A stretch of 64,000 nt of DNA, from the NCBI GenBank assembly GCA_948567375.1, contig OX419760.1:60260911-60324910 (forward strand). Reading direction: 5' to 3'. Both the position numbers and the translations under genes were made by a program. The notes beneath the pieces are model-generated. The model was given only the letters and a program-made list of their open reading frames with translations, did no database searches and had not been told where the DNA came from. Position 1 is the stretch's first letter, and every line of letters begins with the position of its first letter. Below are positions 10,666-22,275 of the stretch, piece by piece. The DNA comes from Lunularia cruciata. Lineage: Eukaryota; Streptophyta; Marchantiopsida; Lunulariales; Lunulariaceae.

Positions 10666-11344
10666 TGTGAGCCGGCCTGTCTCTCACTCAGGATGAACCT
10701 CTGATGGCTATTATGGTAGCGCACCATGGACTAAGAAGGCAAGGAACCCCAACTCCATCATACTCCTCCAAGGCTAACACTCCAAGACTCAAGACATTGC
10801 TCACTAGAGGACTCAATGAGAGAGAGATAGTTGCAAATGAAAGGATGATGAGTACCTCCTCACTCCTTGTTTATATACTTGTGAAATAGTTACGTACCAA
10901 AGTTACTAATTACCGTAGTAACTCAAGTTACTAGACTAAAAGTCAAGTAAAGTCAAAAGGTAGAAAGGAATATCCATTCACATGGGCATATTCCCCTTAA
11001 CTTGACCCAACCACTAAAGCAAGGATTCCTTCACATGGGCTATCCTTGGACTAAAGAAGAATCCAAAACAAAAAGGCTTGCGGGCCCAAGAGTTCTCAAC
11101 TCTTTCCCCAAAGCCAAACACCTAGGAATAATACCAAGTCAACACACTAAAATCCAAAATAGTGGTGCTCATCTTTTCTACTTCCTCTAAAGTAAGGTCC
11201 CATCTATCTTAGCTATGACTAACTTTAGCTAACCATGACTAATATAGAACCATCCTTTATCTCTATATAAATAATATCTCTTAAGTACTTGTAATACCAA
11301 GCTAAATATCACAATACCACACACATGCACAAATGGGTGTTACA
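10666..11344 (-). repeat. 5' LTR of element C
   Basis: 679 bp, the promoter-bearing copy for the minus-strand element. It differs from the 3' LTR at four positions: A/G near 3,832, A/G near 3,865, T/A near 3,876 and T/C near 4,077 (left-copy coordinates). It is followed outside by GATC, the second copy of the target-site repeat. Confidence 0.95.
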
Positions 11345-11613
11345 GATCAGGCTAGGGTCATTCCACACAAGACATTCAACCTTGTCCGACACTCATTGAT
11401 GGCACAAAGGAATATGAAGTGGAACGGATTCTCCAAAAACCCATGCGTGGTACTCGCCATCCACGGGTAGACTATCTAGTACAATGGAAAGGTTACCCCA
11501 CTATGAAGCAACATGGGAGCCCGCTGTCAATTTGGCACATGCACCGGTGTTGGTGCAAGCATTTGAGCAACAATTGCACAACATGGACGTTGCGCCTTAA
11601 AAGGAGGGAGGTC
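11345..11613 (+). pseudogene. Element A chromodomain and polypurine tract
   Basis: This is the continuation of element A's polyprotein beyond element C. Across two frames it reads EVERILQKPMRGTRHPRVDYLVQWKGYP, then a frameshift, then a Trp-Glu-Pro-like stretch. It is a chromodomain of the kind chromoviruses use to direct integration to marked chromatin. A purine-rich tract (AAAAGGAGGGAGG, 11,599-11,611) precedes the LTR. The reading frame is shifted after KGYPT, so the domain is dead. Confidence 0.85.
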
Positions 11614-12361
11614 TGTAATACCAAGAGCTAGCCATATGATCTAGATGTGAAATTAAGTTTGGTAACATCTAGAAGGATGTTATGCATGATGGTCAAAATA
11701 GGTAAGATAGAAGAATCACCAAAAGAGTACTTCTACTAATAGGGCAGAAATTGAAATAGACTTGAGAACCTTAGAACCAATAGCTAGACATATGATTTAA
11801 AGGTGAGAATTGGTTTGGTAACATCTGGAAGGATGTTACACATGATGGACTAAACAGATCAGAAAGAGATATCACCAAAAGGGGACTTCTACTAATAGAG
11901 TAGGAACCAAAATATACTTGAAATCTTTGAAGGCAATTTCGGAGGCCTAAACGGATGAATTAGGCCTCAAAAATATGCGGACGCCCCCCCCCCCCCCCCC
12001 CCCAAACAGAGGAATGGCTGGCCCTCCCTCCCCCTTGCTTTGTCTCATCGAGAGCTTTCCAATGGTACCTTACGTGATTCTGAGATTCCTACCGGAAGAT
12101 TCCCTAAAAGATTCCCTCCGGTCAAAGCTTGTTTGACCAACCAGATAGGACCTAGACCAGACATGTCACCCATCCAAGTAAGTAATCCAAGGGTGGAGCT
12201 TGCTGACATGTCACCTATATGTGTCCCTAATCCTATGGTGGAGCTTCCTTGGTGTAGATCCTCTTTGTCTATATAATTAAGAGAAGGTGTTCCTTTGGGG
12301 CAACAAATGTTTGAGTGTGCAATCTGTGTTTTCTCTCTTCTCTTGTTCTCGGAGTATTACA
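11614..12361 (+). repeat. 3' LTR of element A
   Basis: 748 bp from TGTAATACC to GTATTACA, with a TATA-like CTATATAATTAAG near 12,267. Divergent inverted copies occur as the 5' LTR of element B (17,695-18,280) and as solo LTR F (41,646-41,755 plus 48,076-48,541). It contains a 20-bp C run at 11,984-12,003. Confidence 0.88.
11984..12003. repeat. Homopolymer (C)20 inside LTR A
   Basis: Twenty consecutive C on the plus strand. The related LTR F has a shorter run (nine G, 48,331-48,339) at the equivalent inverted position, so this is an unstable tract inherited with the LTR family. Confidence 0.95.
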
Positions 12362-12450
12362 TCTACCTAGCCTACCATACATAACATCCTTCTAGATGTT
12401 ACCAAGCTAAATTTTACCTCTAGATAGTATGTCTAGCTATTAGTATTACA
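12362..12450 (-). repeat. Truncated 3' LTR of element B
   Basis: On the element strand it reads TGTAATACTAATAGC onward and matches the start of LTR A for about 89 bp. It stops at the right edge of element A. The rest of this LTR should lie left of A's 5' LTR, outside the window. Confidence 0.75.
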
Positions 12451-13740
12451 GACCTTTTAAGACGAAACGTCCTTGTTGCAAAGCTGTTGCTTAAAAGATT
12501 TAACTAACACAAGTACATTGGTCAAGTTGGCTACTAGCTCACATGTGGATGGCAAATACCACAGATGTGTTTTTGGAGAATGAGTTTGACTTCATATTCC
12601 TCCGTGTCATCGATGAGGGTTGGACAAGGTCAAATTTCTTGTATGGAAGAGAAGTTGGGCGGTCGAGGTGCATATTTGCATAGTAAGGAAACATGGAATT
12701 CTACATGGATCTTCATGTGTGGCGGTAGCTCAAGGTGGTAGGCCACTACACCAATTTGACAAAGAATGGAAAAAGGTCCAATAAAACAAGGTCTGAGTTT
12801 ACAAGGGCCAACCAATGTGAGGTTGGTGGTTGACAACCAAACTTGATCTCCAATATTAAACTCCATGCGTGTTTTCAATGTGCATTTGCATATTGCTTCT
12901 ATTGATTTTGGGCAATCTACAACCTATACTTGGCATTCTCCACACCCTATTGGATTCTAGAAACAAAAGTATTAACAATGTCCATCTTGGTAGCCATCAA
13001 ATGGACCTTCATCAAGCTCAAAGGTATGAAAGGATATTCTTCATACATGAGGAAGAACGATGTGACCTATGTGGAGGCATTCACTAAATTTTTGTAAGCA
13101 AATTCCACCAATGGTCTCACTTCTCTTGCTCATACAAGGTGAAGCCTTGAAGCATACCTCAATAGTGCAATTTCCCACTCTATTGTTCCATCAGTCCTTA
13201 GATGGTAAGTTGTGGATATGGCCAATTTGGTTTTGATGAAACCAAAGAGTGTTCTCCAAAACAAACTAGTAAATTGAGTGCCTCTATTTATAGTGAGCAT
13301 TCAAGATAGACCATGGTGAGACAAAATTGCATCTAAGTATAATTGCACCAGTTGCGGGCATTCACATCCTTGGTGGTAGGACACACATAAATTATTTTGC
13401 TAATTTGGTCAACAAAGACTACAATATAGTCAAACCCTGAGGTAGTCTTGGGCAACTTACAAACTAGATCCATGCTTACTTGTTCCTAATATTATGTAAA
13501 ATCCGGGAGGGGTTGAAGGAGTCCTATGGGAGCTTGATTAGAAGCTTTATTTTGTTGATAGAGTAGGCATATCCAAACATATTCCATCACATTGTTGTTC
13601 ATCTTGGGCCAATAATAATGGCATTTGACTACATCTAAGGTCTTGTCCACTCCAACATGATATGCAATGGTAGAATCACGACATTTTGTTAGGATGGTGG
13701 TTCATGATCCATAGCCTGCAATCACAAGAAGTGAGTCCTT
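12451..13740 (-). pseudogene. Element B integrase, degenerate
   Basis: The C-terminal domain is readable at 12,630-12,878 (FNIGDQVWLS, KLRPCFIGPFSIL, LLCKYAPR), collinear with element A's integrase tail. Upstream on the minus strand, 12,880-13,740 holds the core and zinc-binding parts in broken frames, for example HVRPTTKDV near 13,350. 12,451-12,630 corresponds to the linker and a decayed chromodomain region. None of it is translatable as a unit. Confidence 0.75.
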
Positions 13741-15130
13741 AAGTGCTAGTGACACCTTTGGATGAGCATTTACAATTTGTGGATCAGTTTTGTAGCAACA
13801 AGAATCCTTGGCCAAAATTCAAGGTTCATCTTGACCTCTATCACCAAATTATTTACCATTGGCATTTGGATAAATGCATTTGCAAGTTGCTTCTTGCCTT
13901 CCACGTATATGATTGTCATGTTGAATTGTTGTCTCCACTCTTCCTACTAAATTTGTCCACAAGAAAGATCTTTTTGTGTCTTGAGATAGATAAAGGTTTG
14001 TGGTCAATCTCCACTACAAATGCCTTCTCACTAAGATAGTGCTTCCAATGCTTGGTTGCAAGGACAATGGCCAATTCTTCTTGTTTGATGGTGTGACAAT
14101 TGCATTCTACCAATAATAGCTTATAAGAGAAATATGCAATTGGGTGCCATCCGTCATGCCACTCTTGTTGTAGGACTGCTCTTATTGCTACACCCAATGG
14201 ATCTATAGCCAACTTGATTGGATGTTTTAGGTCAAACCATTTCAAGATAGGTGCATGTAGTAATTTGTCTTTCAATTCTTGAAAGTTCAATTCTTATGCG
14301 GTTCTTCATATCCACTTCTTTCCTTTGCCCAATAGTACTATTAGAGGTTGTGCAATCTTGGAGAAGTCCTTGATAAATCAAAAATAAACCCCATCAATCC
14401 CAAGAAACTCTTGAGTTGAGCCTGATCTTTTGGAGCACCCCATTTTTGAATGACCTCTATTTTATTTGTTAGCATTTGGATACCTTTTTCACTTACTCTA
14501 TGCACTAAGTAGTCTACTTCAGATTTACCAAACTTGCACTTTGAGATTTGGCATACAATTGATTCTATCATAGAATCTGGAGGACTTCTTGTAGATGTTG
14601 CTTGTGCTCTATCCTTGTACTGCTATAGACTAAGATGTCATCAAGGCAAATGATAACAAATTTATCCAAGAATGGACAAAATATATCATTCATCAAAGTC
14701 ATGAAACTGGTTGGAGCATTGGTGAGGCCAAACTATATCACCAAGTACTCAAAGTGACCATACCTTGTTCAAAAGGCCATTTTATGTTTGTCTTCCTTTG
14801 CAATCCTGATTTGGTTGTAACCACTCCGCTAATCAAGTTTGGTGAAGTGCTTTGCTCCATTAAGTTGATCAAACAAGTCATCCATGCAAGGTAATGGATA
14901 TTTGTTCTTCACCATTTGTTGATTTAGTCCCTAGTAGTCAATGCACATGCACATTGTTCTATCCTTCTTCTTCAAAAACAATACAAGAGCCCCATATGGT
15001 AATACGTTGGGTTGGATAAACCCCTTCTGCAACATATCCTTGATTTTAGCCTTGCACTCCTCTAACTCACAAGGTGATAGTTGATATGGGGCCTTACAAG
15101 GAGATGTCTTCCCAAGAAGTATCTAAATTT
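13741..15130 (-). pseudogene. Element B RT and RNase H, degenerate
   Basis: RNase H reads at 13,916-14,290 (LKHPIKLAIDPLGVAIRAVLQ, KQEELAIVLATKHW, IDHKPL); here the catalytic TDAS-type motif has become IDPLG. The RT connection reads at 14,341-14,571 (SKCKFGKSEVDYLV, LKSFLGLMGF). The RT palm and fingers extend to about 15,130 in broken frames, including the FLDD-type region near 14,640. Sequence and order match element A closely. Confidence 0.8.
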
Positions 15131-17110
15131 TATGATCTACTCTTCTTTTTGGTGGTAAATTTGAGAGTTATTCATCTAAAAAGACATCTTGAAACTCATT
15201 GACCACATCTTTCAATTTCTCAAGAATTTTTCCATCGTGTTGGCCACTCAAGACTTTATTTGTTAGACCCACAAAATATCTATTTGTCTTACCAAGAGAT
15301 GTAGTTCCTATGATATAGAGAGGTAGCCCGTGCTTTTGTGATCTTTCTTAATCCCAAAGATCTTCCATTGACTAGTTCTCACTACTTTCTTTCTCCAATC
15401 CACCATGGGGTTGTAGTGCTATATCCATCACATGCCTAAGATCACATCATAATGAGCTAATTGTATTACTTTCCACTTGATTGCCTTTTGAGAATCTCCT
15501 ATAAAGAGTGTTACTTTTCTAGGTAATGACTCCATCCTCTTTGTCTGACCATTAGGTAATTCTAGTTTGTCATTCTTTATCATTCTCTAGTTCCATCCTC
15601 AACCTTATTGCAACAAAGTGAGACAAGAATTTTTTTTGTTACTCCAAGGTCTATCAATACTCTCACCGGAGTGCCTTCTAGGACTCCATTTATGACAAAC
15701 AATTGTGTGTTTGTCTTCCTCTACCATTGCACACCCGTCCTCTTCCTCCCCTTGCTTTTAATCTTCTTCATTGAGCCAATAAGGCCACAAGGTACATTTA
15801 CTAGTTATCTTTGTTTTTTAATGTGCTTTCAGCATCCTCTCCTTTGATTCATCTCTCCATGTGGTTCAAAGGCCACATGTATGGAGACTAAGGGCCTCTA
15901 GGATGACAAGCACAACAATTGATGGTTATGTGCCCAACTTGGCCACAATTGTAACAACATTGTTGTTCTGCTCAAGCCCCTTCTCCTTGTGGGATTCCTT
16001 CTCTCCTTTCTTTGATTTGTCCCTGTTCTCCTTGGAGGGGTCTTGCTCCTCAATCTCGGAACCAACTGTTGCCTAATTCCATGGGAACTAGTTTATCAAA
16101 ATATTGTGTCTTAGCCTGATAGTTTTACATCGAGCTTACTCCCCTCACCTCCTCCAAGTGCCCCTCCTATTCTTTGAGTGCAAGCAACGGATTCAAAAAC
16201 AATGCAAGAATTTTGTACCATTACCTCTTGGAAAATCTGCTTTTTGAATCCCCCTTTTGAAATTTTCAAGAGCTTTAGCTAGACTCATATAAGTTATCAC
16301 AACATGTAGATCAAAAAATTCCTCTACATACTCTTGAAGGCTATTCTTCTACTTTAGCTTTGTTGGGGCTATCTGCACAAAATCCACAAATTGGAAATTC
16401 TTGAGTAGCCCTTCCTACATGGCTGTCCAAGTGACCTCTCTTCCTTCTACTAAAAATGTGACTTGGTTGGTTGGTGACCTTTCCCAAGCATCATACCATG
16501 TGAGGGCTTTTTTAGTCAAGTACTCATACACAAACTCGCTTCCAGAATGATCAGTGATCTCAATTGTGAACAATTGAGTTTGGTTCGGGCTATTTGCACA
16601 AAATCCACAAATTGGAAATTCTTGAGTAGCCTTTCCTACATGGCTGTCCAAGTGACCTCTCTTCCTTCTACTAACAATGATTTTTTCCAAGCATCATAGC
16701 ATGTGAGGACTTTTTTGGTCAAGTACCCATACACAAACCCGCTTCTAGAATGATCAATGATCTCAATTGTGAACAATTGAAGGTATAGATTCATTCTTGA
16801 AATCCAATTTTCCACTATTCCCATAGAAAATTGCCCCTTGAAAGGCTTGATGTTACACATCTTTTTCATTCATAGTAACAATGTGACTTGGTTGTTGATT
16901 GGGATCAACGTCATTGGCATGGATGGTTCTCTCGGTACTTTGATTGCAGGTGTTGATTGTTGAGACGGTTCCACTTCTTGCATTACTTGATCATTCTTAA
17001 GGTATATACTTGATTTTTCAATTCCTCCATGGTCATCTTGATCTCCCAAAACTCATTCAACATTCATTGCATCAACTCTTGCAACTACGGATCCATGATT
17101 CCTACACATG
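15131..17110 (-). pseudogene. Element B protease and gag, degenerate
   Basis: Protease-like sequence lies around 15,300-15,700. A CCHC knuckle (CYNCGQVGH, then INC) reads near 15,915-15,960. Gag matrix/capsid-like sequence (YLTKKALTWYDAWE, EGREVTWTAM) follows at 16,415-16,869 and contains a 200-bp tandem duplication. Frames are broken throughout. Confidence 0.7.
16365..16790 (-). repeat. Tandem duplication within element B gag
   Basis: About 200 bp occurs twice in direct orientation (about 16,365-16,578 and 16,585-16,790). Both copies encode the YLTKKxLTxYDAW gag segment. The second copy lacks a short stretch and differs by scattered substitutions. Confidence 0.8.
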
Positions 17111-17679
17111 GCCAATGTTCAATTCCTACTTCTTATTTCAATAGAGGATTAATATGATCACTCAAGAGGGAGCACAAACTGTTAGGACTACCATTGAGAC
17201 CTCAAAGGCTATCATTCACTGAAAATATTCCTCACAAAAATTGTGGACAACAAAATCCCAAGACTTCACATTTGGTCTAACCACAAAATGAATTTCTACT
17301 TGCATGTTGAAAGGGGGAGGATTTGGTGCATTCAAATCATAATATCATAACAACATGTAGATTGTCAAATCCTACTCTCTAGAGTATACCACCATATGTA
17401 GAATCATCTGAATTGGTGAATTCATCACTTTGTCCATGAACTCTATTCCAAAATGATAAACAAGAGATACTCTCACTTGCTCCCTTTGGATGTACATAAT
17501 ATTGATGTGGAATGGATTCAAAAATGAAAAATTGGGTGCATGAAATTGTCCTCTAGGCACCTCATCCCATCCTCTCTCTAAAACCCCCCTCGAGTCTAAC
17601 AATTGCATTATGTTTTTCTTCCCTCAAAATTACTCAATTTTAGGAGCCCATTTTCTTCCACTCTTTTGGATTAAAACAC

Positions 17680-17694
17680 CTTCTCTGATACTAT
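17680..17694 (-). promoter_or_regulatory. Primer-binding site of element B (initiator-Met type)
   Basis: The element strand next to the 5' LTR reads ATAGTATCAGAGAAG, containing GTATCAGAG of the plant initiator tRNA-Met site (TGGTATCAGAGC). Confidence 0.7.
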
Positions 17695-18280
17695 TGTAAT
17701 ACTCCAAGGATAGGAGAACTCTCCAAGAGAGATACAAGAGAAAAAAATACAAGCTTCACACTCAATACTCCGAAGGAGCATCTTCTCTTTATTATATAGT
17801 AAAGAAGATCCCTCAAAGTAAGCTCCACCGTTGTATCAGATACATGGATTGGTCACATGTCAACAAGCTACTCCCTTAGATAAGTTTTATGGACAGCTTG
17901 GTCCTTGTTCTATCTAATTGGTCAAATAGGTTTGACCAAAGGGAATCTTTAGAGAATCTTCCTATAAGAAGCTCAAAATTGCATGGGTGAGGTACTATTG
18001 GAAAGCTCTTGATGAGACCAAACAATGGGAGGAGAAGGCAAGCCTTTCTCCACAAAGGCCAAGAATCTTTTCATTTTCAAGGCTTAATTCATTAGTTTAG
18101 GTCTCCCAAATTGGCTTTGAAGTTTTTGGGTTATTTTTGGCTTCTACCTTATTAGTATAAGCACTCTTTTGGTGAGACCTCTATCTGATCTACCTAGCCC
18201 ATCATAAATAATACTCTTCTAGATGTTACCAAGCCAATTTTCAACTCTAGATAATATGTCTAACTATTGGTCCTATAATA
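17695..18280 (-). repeat. 5' LTR of element B
   Basis: Begins TGTAATACTCC on the plus strand and shows block-wise similarity to the reverse complement of LTR A. Examples are the CGAAGGAGCATCTTCTC block, the GACCAAAGGGAATC block and the ACATCTAGAAGG-type block. The right edge (about 18,280) is approximate because the terminal GTATTACA is altered. Confidence 0.75.
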
Positions 18281-18284
18281 CCTC

Positions 18285-19945
18285 TAAAATGGAGAAAACT
18301 TTATGCAACTCAGATGACAATAACTTTTCTTGTATTTCTTTGATTCAAATGATCTAGGCCTCAATGAAAATCATGTGAGGTAAGATTTCTAATGGTTTAA
18401 AGCAAGCTACAATCTGATCATTATAGTTCCTTTGACAAGCTCTCAAACTTGGCCAATTTTTTGTAGTTTCCTACCCTAATTTTGAAATCCCTAATTGAGT
18501 GTTTGCTCTTGGTTCTTGGTAACTTTTCCCATATTTCTGGATCAGAGGTACATATAATTCTCAAAAACACTCTAAAAACCTGAAAACTTCAATCACAGGC
18601 ATGAAAATAAGAGAATTGACATATAATCATGATTTATGATCAAAATGCTCTATTGAGCTTACAATAATATTTTCAATAGAAATTGTTGCATCAACTCTCA
18701 CTGGACCCAAAGCCAGAAAAGATTTCCATATAATTTATTGGTGCCCTTTTTTAACCTCTTACAAAGTTTAATTTCCTAATCCAACTCCAATCCCTTGACA
18801 TGGATCAATGCTTGAGCTCGGCTAACTTTTAAGCTCTACAGACCCAAGTATACTTAATCAAAGACGTTGAATTTTCTCTTTGAGAATTTACACAAAACCT
18901 TTGCACAAAGGTGCAAGACCTAACCACTAACAATACTAGAAATTTTCATAAAGTGATCCAAAACTCCTAACTTGATCATCAGCTCATCTTCAATACCTTA
19001 TTTCCCAAAGGCTCCAACTTCAATCAACCATATCTAATTCAAATTGATCAAAAACTAAAATCTCTTGCACTCAAGGCTATAAGCACTCTTTAACTCACTA
19101 AAAAATTAAAAAATTGTCTCACAAGGCTCCTCAAATTGTCCAATTGCTATGAATTCTAGCCCACTCTATTCACTTGATCATATCATCCTAAGAATCTCCT
19201 CAAATCACTTGTTTTCTATCTTTAAATTGTAGCTTGTTAGCTCCTCTTTCCAATTATGGTATTTTTTTCTCCAAATGCTCTTCCTTACCTCCTTTGATTC
19301 TTTAAGAAGTCCATGCTTCCCCTATTGAGGCCCAAACTCATGTAAATTTATCATTTAGCCTCTTCATTTTTTGACAAATAGACCCCACAACTCCACCTTG
19401 ATGCTCATGAATAAATTTAAATCCTTCTTCTACTATAAGAGCACATAAATTGTTGGATCTTAAACTTGCTAGTAAGTAAGCATTGGGAGGATGACTCAAT
19501 TTGGTTTTCCATTATAGACTCTATGAATGTTGCCTCAAAATGTGCCACCATCCAATCCCGTAAGCTATCATGGTGTAGAATTTGAGCATGATTAGAAAAG
19601 GATTTGGGAGTGGCAGATCAAGAGTATGGGACATCTCCTACTCAAATGCTTCCTCCAATGCCATGGTGTCCATGTTGAGCTAAAACCCTCACTCTCCACG
19701 TCCTCCTCTCACTCGAGTCTCCTAACCTAAAACACCTTCCTTTCTCTCAACTCTCCACCACCTATATACATTAGAGCACTTGAAAAGGATAAGATTGTAC
19801 TCCACATGGTTGGCCACTTAAATCCACATAGATTACTCACATGACAATAGCTCAATTGTGGGATCCGTCATACATCCTACTCCATCTTTATGGAGATAAA
19901 CCACACTAGTTTACTTTTTCATGGGCTATTCAAACCACAACAAAA
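18285..19945 (-). repeat. Long dispersed repeat, copy 1 (LTR-like)
   Basis: AT-rich and gene-free. It aligns block by block, in the same orientation, with 50,165-51,845. Shared landmarks are TGACAAGCTCTCAAA, CCTAATTTTGAAATCCC, ATCACAG..AAAA.GAGAGAATTG, TTGAGC..GGCTAACTTT, and a right end of GGGCTATTCAAACCACAACA against GAGCTATGCAAACCACAACA. Copy 2 adjoins the 3' end of element G, so this is most likely a solo or truncated LTR of that family on the minus strand. It contains no open frame of note. Confidence 0.65.
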
Positions 19946-20109
19946 TAGTGCACTTTCTTATTGCCACCCATCATGGTAGTTGACTCAAGCACCCATGCTT
20001 TCCAAACATCTCTTTGATTGGCTTGTGATTTGTTGCCATGATCAGCATGTACATCACTTCCTCCCTTTGCAGATTTTGTTTCCCTAGACTCTAGGACAAT
20101 TTAAGCGGA

Positions 20110-20830
20110 GCTCAATGAGCATATGCACTCTCACATCCTTTCTAGCATCTCACCAATGCACCTTTACTTGATAGAGCTAAGATCCTCTCTTGTGGTGGGA
20201 AGGGAGCTGGAGCTTGGCTTCATGCTTTGCCTTTGATCAAGGACTTTTGGTTCACCTTAGAGGAGTTCACCATGTCTCTTAGAATTTGGCTAGGTCTACC
20301 ACATCCAACACTCTTGGGCATACTGGACCCGAGCTCATGTGGTTCTACATTTGATCTTGAGTGTATTCACATCTTACGATGTATCATAGGAGGAGACCCT
20401 ACTGGAATCTATGATGCTATTAGAGATGTTGTGGCCTAGATCTTATGATCTATTTGCTCACAATTTCAAATTGAGCGATGGATAGAACTACAAGGGCCAT
20501 GTCATTGGAGGGTGCGGAAAAAATATTGTCATTGTCACGAATGGCCAATGCACATTGTATGATGTGGTGGTGGTGGCAAACCCACTTTGACTAGGATCCT
20601 TGGCACAAGCTAGCATCCAAGCAAGAGCTGCAATGATCATAGCCACTAGGGGAGGAGGACCACTATGCCCCACGGCTTGTCTCTAACACCTTTCTCTCCT
20701 TAGTAGTGGAGATCTTTGGCCACCTTCATCATCAGTTGGATGATCTCCTTCGAGAGGCAGCACGGGGCTCACTATAGAGGAGAGGCACTTTGGTTTTCTC
20801 ACCTGCCATGCTTACCCATATTAACGGCAG
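20110..20830 (+). pseudogene. Fragment of R2-type non-LTR retrotransposon (C-terminal part)
   Basis: Plus-strand frame 20,182-20,439 reads AKILSCGGKGAGAW, LRIWLGLPHPTLL, SCGSTFDLECIHILRC and GIYDAIRDVV. This aligns with RLCSCSGKDVGLW, CGSTLDAAAVHMTRC and ATHDAIRDIV of the minus-strand copy at 22,597-23,418. Further blocks (DVVVVANP near 20,555, and a GHLHHQLDDLLREAARG-like stretch near 20,715) extend the match. It is a decayed C-terminal fragment (Cys/His cluster plus start of the endonuclease). No RT is seen next to it. Confidence 0.6.
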
Positions 20831-20849
20831 TTTGTTGCTCTATAGAGAT

Positions 20850-22270
20850 CATAGGCTTTGAGTCTTCATTGACAAGCATCAGTAATGTGCACTCCCGTTC
20901 CATTGATGGCTCTCCCCTCACAGTTGCTAGACTTACCCTTGAAGGATATCTACCACACCTACAATTTAGATTCCCATATAGTTCAATTTTTATTTGTGTA
21001 GAGTACTCTACATACCGATTGCATTGGGCTTTGCTCTCTAGCATTATTGCCCCTTTTCCTAGAGCTTTAGGCTCTTCTTTCTCCCTTGCACCTTTTGGTG
21101 CATTTGTATTCCTTTTCTTCATTTACTTCGAGGTATTTTATTAGGCCGTTGGCCACTTCCCTCCCACACAAGGTAACCACTTTTGGGATGTCCCATAGAT
21201 CTCCTGTAAAATAAATTTACGGACGTGTAAATCCTGAAACTGAAACACTCCCGTGTGTAGCAACCGTCTCGTTGCTCTCTACGGATACAGCCCCTTGTAA
21301 GGATGAAAAAGACAGGACAAAACGATGTAGAAAGTGTCAAAGTTCCGCCTTCTTTGGCAAACATTTGCATGTAAGGTTCCAAACTAAGGGCTTGAAGAAG
21401 ACGAATACAGTTTCAAAGTGCCTTCTTGTGAACTTTCGATCAATATTATCTTGTTCATTGAGAATATTGGGAGAATTCGAAGTATTGACGTAATTTGTAA
21501 CCCCATTAGTAGATACAAATAACGGCTTAAGAGAATGTTAGCAGCAACAAAGAGTCGTGGGGATAGCCACCAACTTTTCCTTTGGACTTATCTGTTCGAG
21601 TTTCCTTAGCTTTCAATTTTGACGATGCAGTCGGCAATTTGGGATTTCTCTCCAACAAACTAAGAAAACGACTAGTGTCCCATAAAGAACTTGCGATACT
21701 AGTCACGGAGCAGAGCAATGACCGTGTAGAACAGGATTTGGTTTCCAATGTATACAACCCAGTGCAAACTATCTGTACGCAAGTGTATCCGGAACATCCA
21801 GGTGGTGTAAAGGAGATTCAAGGAACGTGGAGTTCTAGTTTCAATCATGATTCGTAGTTTGAAATCATCTATACAACGTACTCAAAGCGAAAGCTAAAAT
21901 TTGTGTGAGATCTCCTCCACACGGTGGGAGGCTCTGTTGATGATTAGGTTTACTCTTCCATTATGAACAGTTTGCAGAAGTATTACATAAATCGGAGGGA
22001 CAAGAATTTTTTTTAAGGATCGAACTACACAATACGGGGGGCAACACCCTCTCATAACGTTCTGCAAACGTGATCTTTCTATATTGACCCACGCGACAGG
22101 GCGAGTGTCAAGCCGACAGTATATTCATTTGCAGTCCCACAAAGGAGTAAAAGGCGACCGTGTATGAAAAGTGAAGGATGGGAAGACCTCCATCAAGCCG
22201 TACAAGGGAGAGACAAAAAAGGTAACATGGGCTAAGCCCCAATAGAGTCTGTATGAGAAATCTGCCCTAC
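20850..22270. other. Intergenic stretch, no gene recognised
   Basis: About 1.4 kb with short frames on both strands (for example a 91-codon plus frame at 21,582-21,857) that match no family I know and show no motifs. It keeps more CG dinucleotides than the LTR-element regions, like the DUF247 neighbourhood, and may be old low-copy sequence. Confidence 0.4.
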
Positions 22271-22275
22271 CGCAC

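Larger units (their letters stand above)
3543..11344 (-). mobile_element. Complete Ty3/gypsy element C (Tat/Athila-like), nested in A
   Basis: A 7.8-kb minus-strand LTR retrotransposon with two 679-bp LTRs beginning TG and ending CA, a primer-binding site, a leader ORF, one long Gag-Pol ORF and a purine-rich tract before the 3' LTR. It interrupts element A and is flanked by the 4-bp repeat GATC (3,539-3,542 and 11,345-11,348). Aligning the LTRs by eye I count four differences in 679 positions. With the open 1,608-codon polyprotein this marks it as the youngest element in the window. A tRNA-Asp-like PBS, a DGGS protease site and the absence of a chromodomain point to the Tat/Athila side of gypsy elements; the exact lineage is inferred. 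Confidence 0.95.
1..12361 (+). mobile_element. Ty3/gypsy chromovirus A, degenerate, split by element C
   Basis: This is a plus-strand LTR retrotransposon of the chromovirus branch. Visible in order are a gag zinc knuckle, aspartic protease, RT, RNase H and integrase (1-3,542), then chromodomain, polypurine tract and 3' LTR (11,345-12,361). The 5' LTR and most of gag lie left of the window. The coding region is broken by stops and frameshifts. Element C separates the integrase tail from the chromodomain. The element's right end abuts a truncated LTR of element B, so A appears to have inserted into B's 3' LTR. Confidence 0.9.
12362..18280 (-). mobile_element. Ty3/gypsy chromovirus B, degenerate
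   Basis: A minus-strand relative of A, inverted with respect to it. From right to left: 5' LTR, initiator-Met-type PBS, gag, protease, RT, RNase H, integrase, and a 3' LTR of which only the first 89 bp remain (12,362-12,450). The LTR is interrupted exactly where element A's LTR ends, so A inserted into B. All coding domains carry stops and frameshifts. Confidence 0.85.

Noticed and set aside
20716-21144. Hydrophobic plus-strand frame of 142 codons resembling a membrane protein
   Set aside because: Its first part overlaps the R2-type fragment in another frame and the rest has no family features; low-complexity hydrophobic translation of T-rich DNA.
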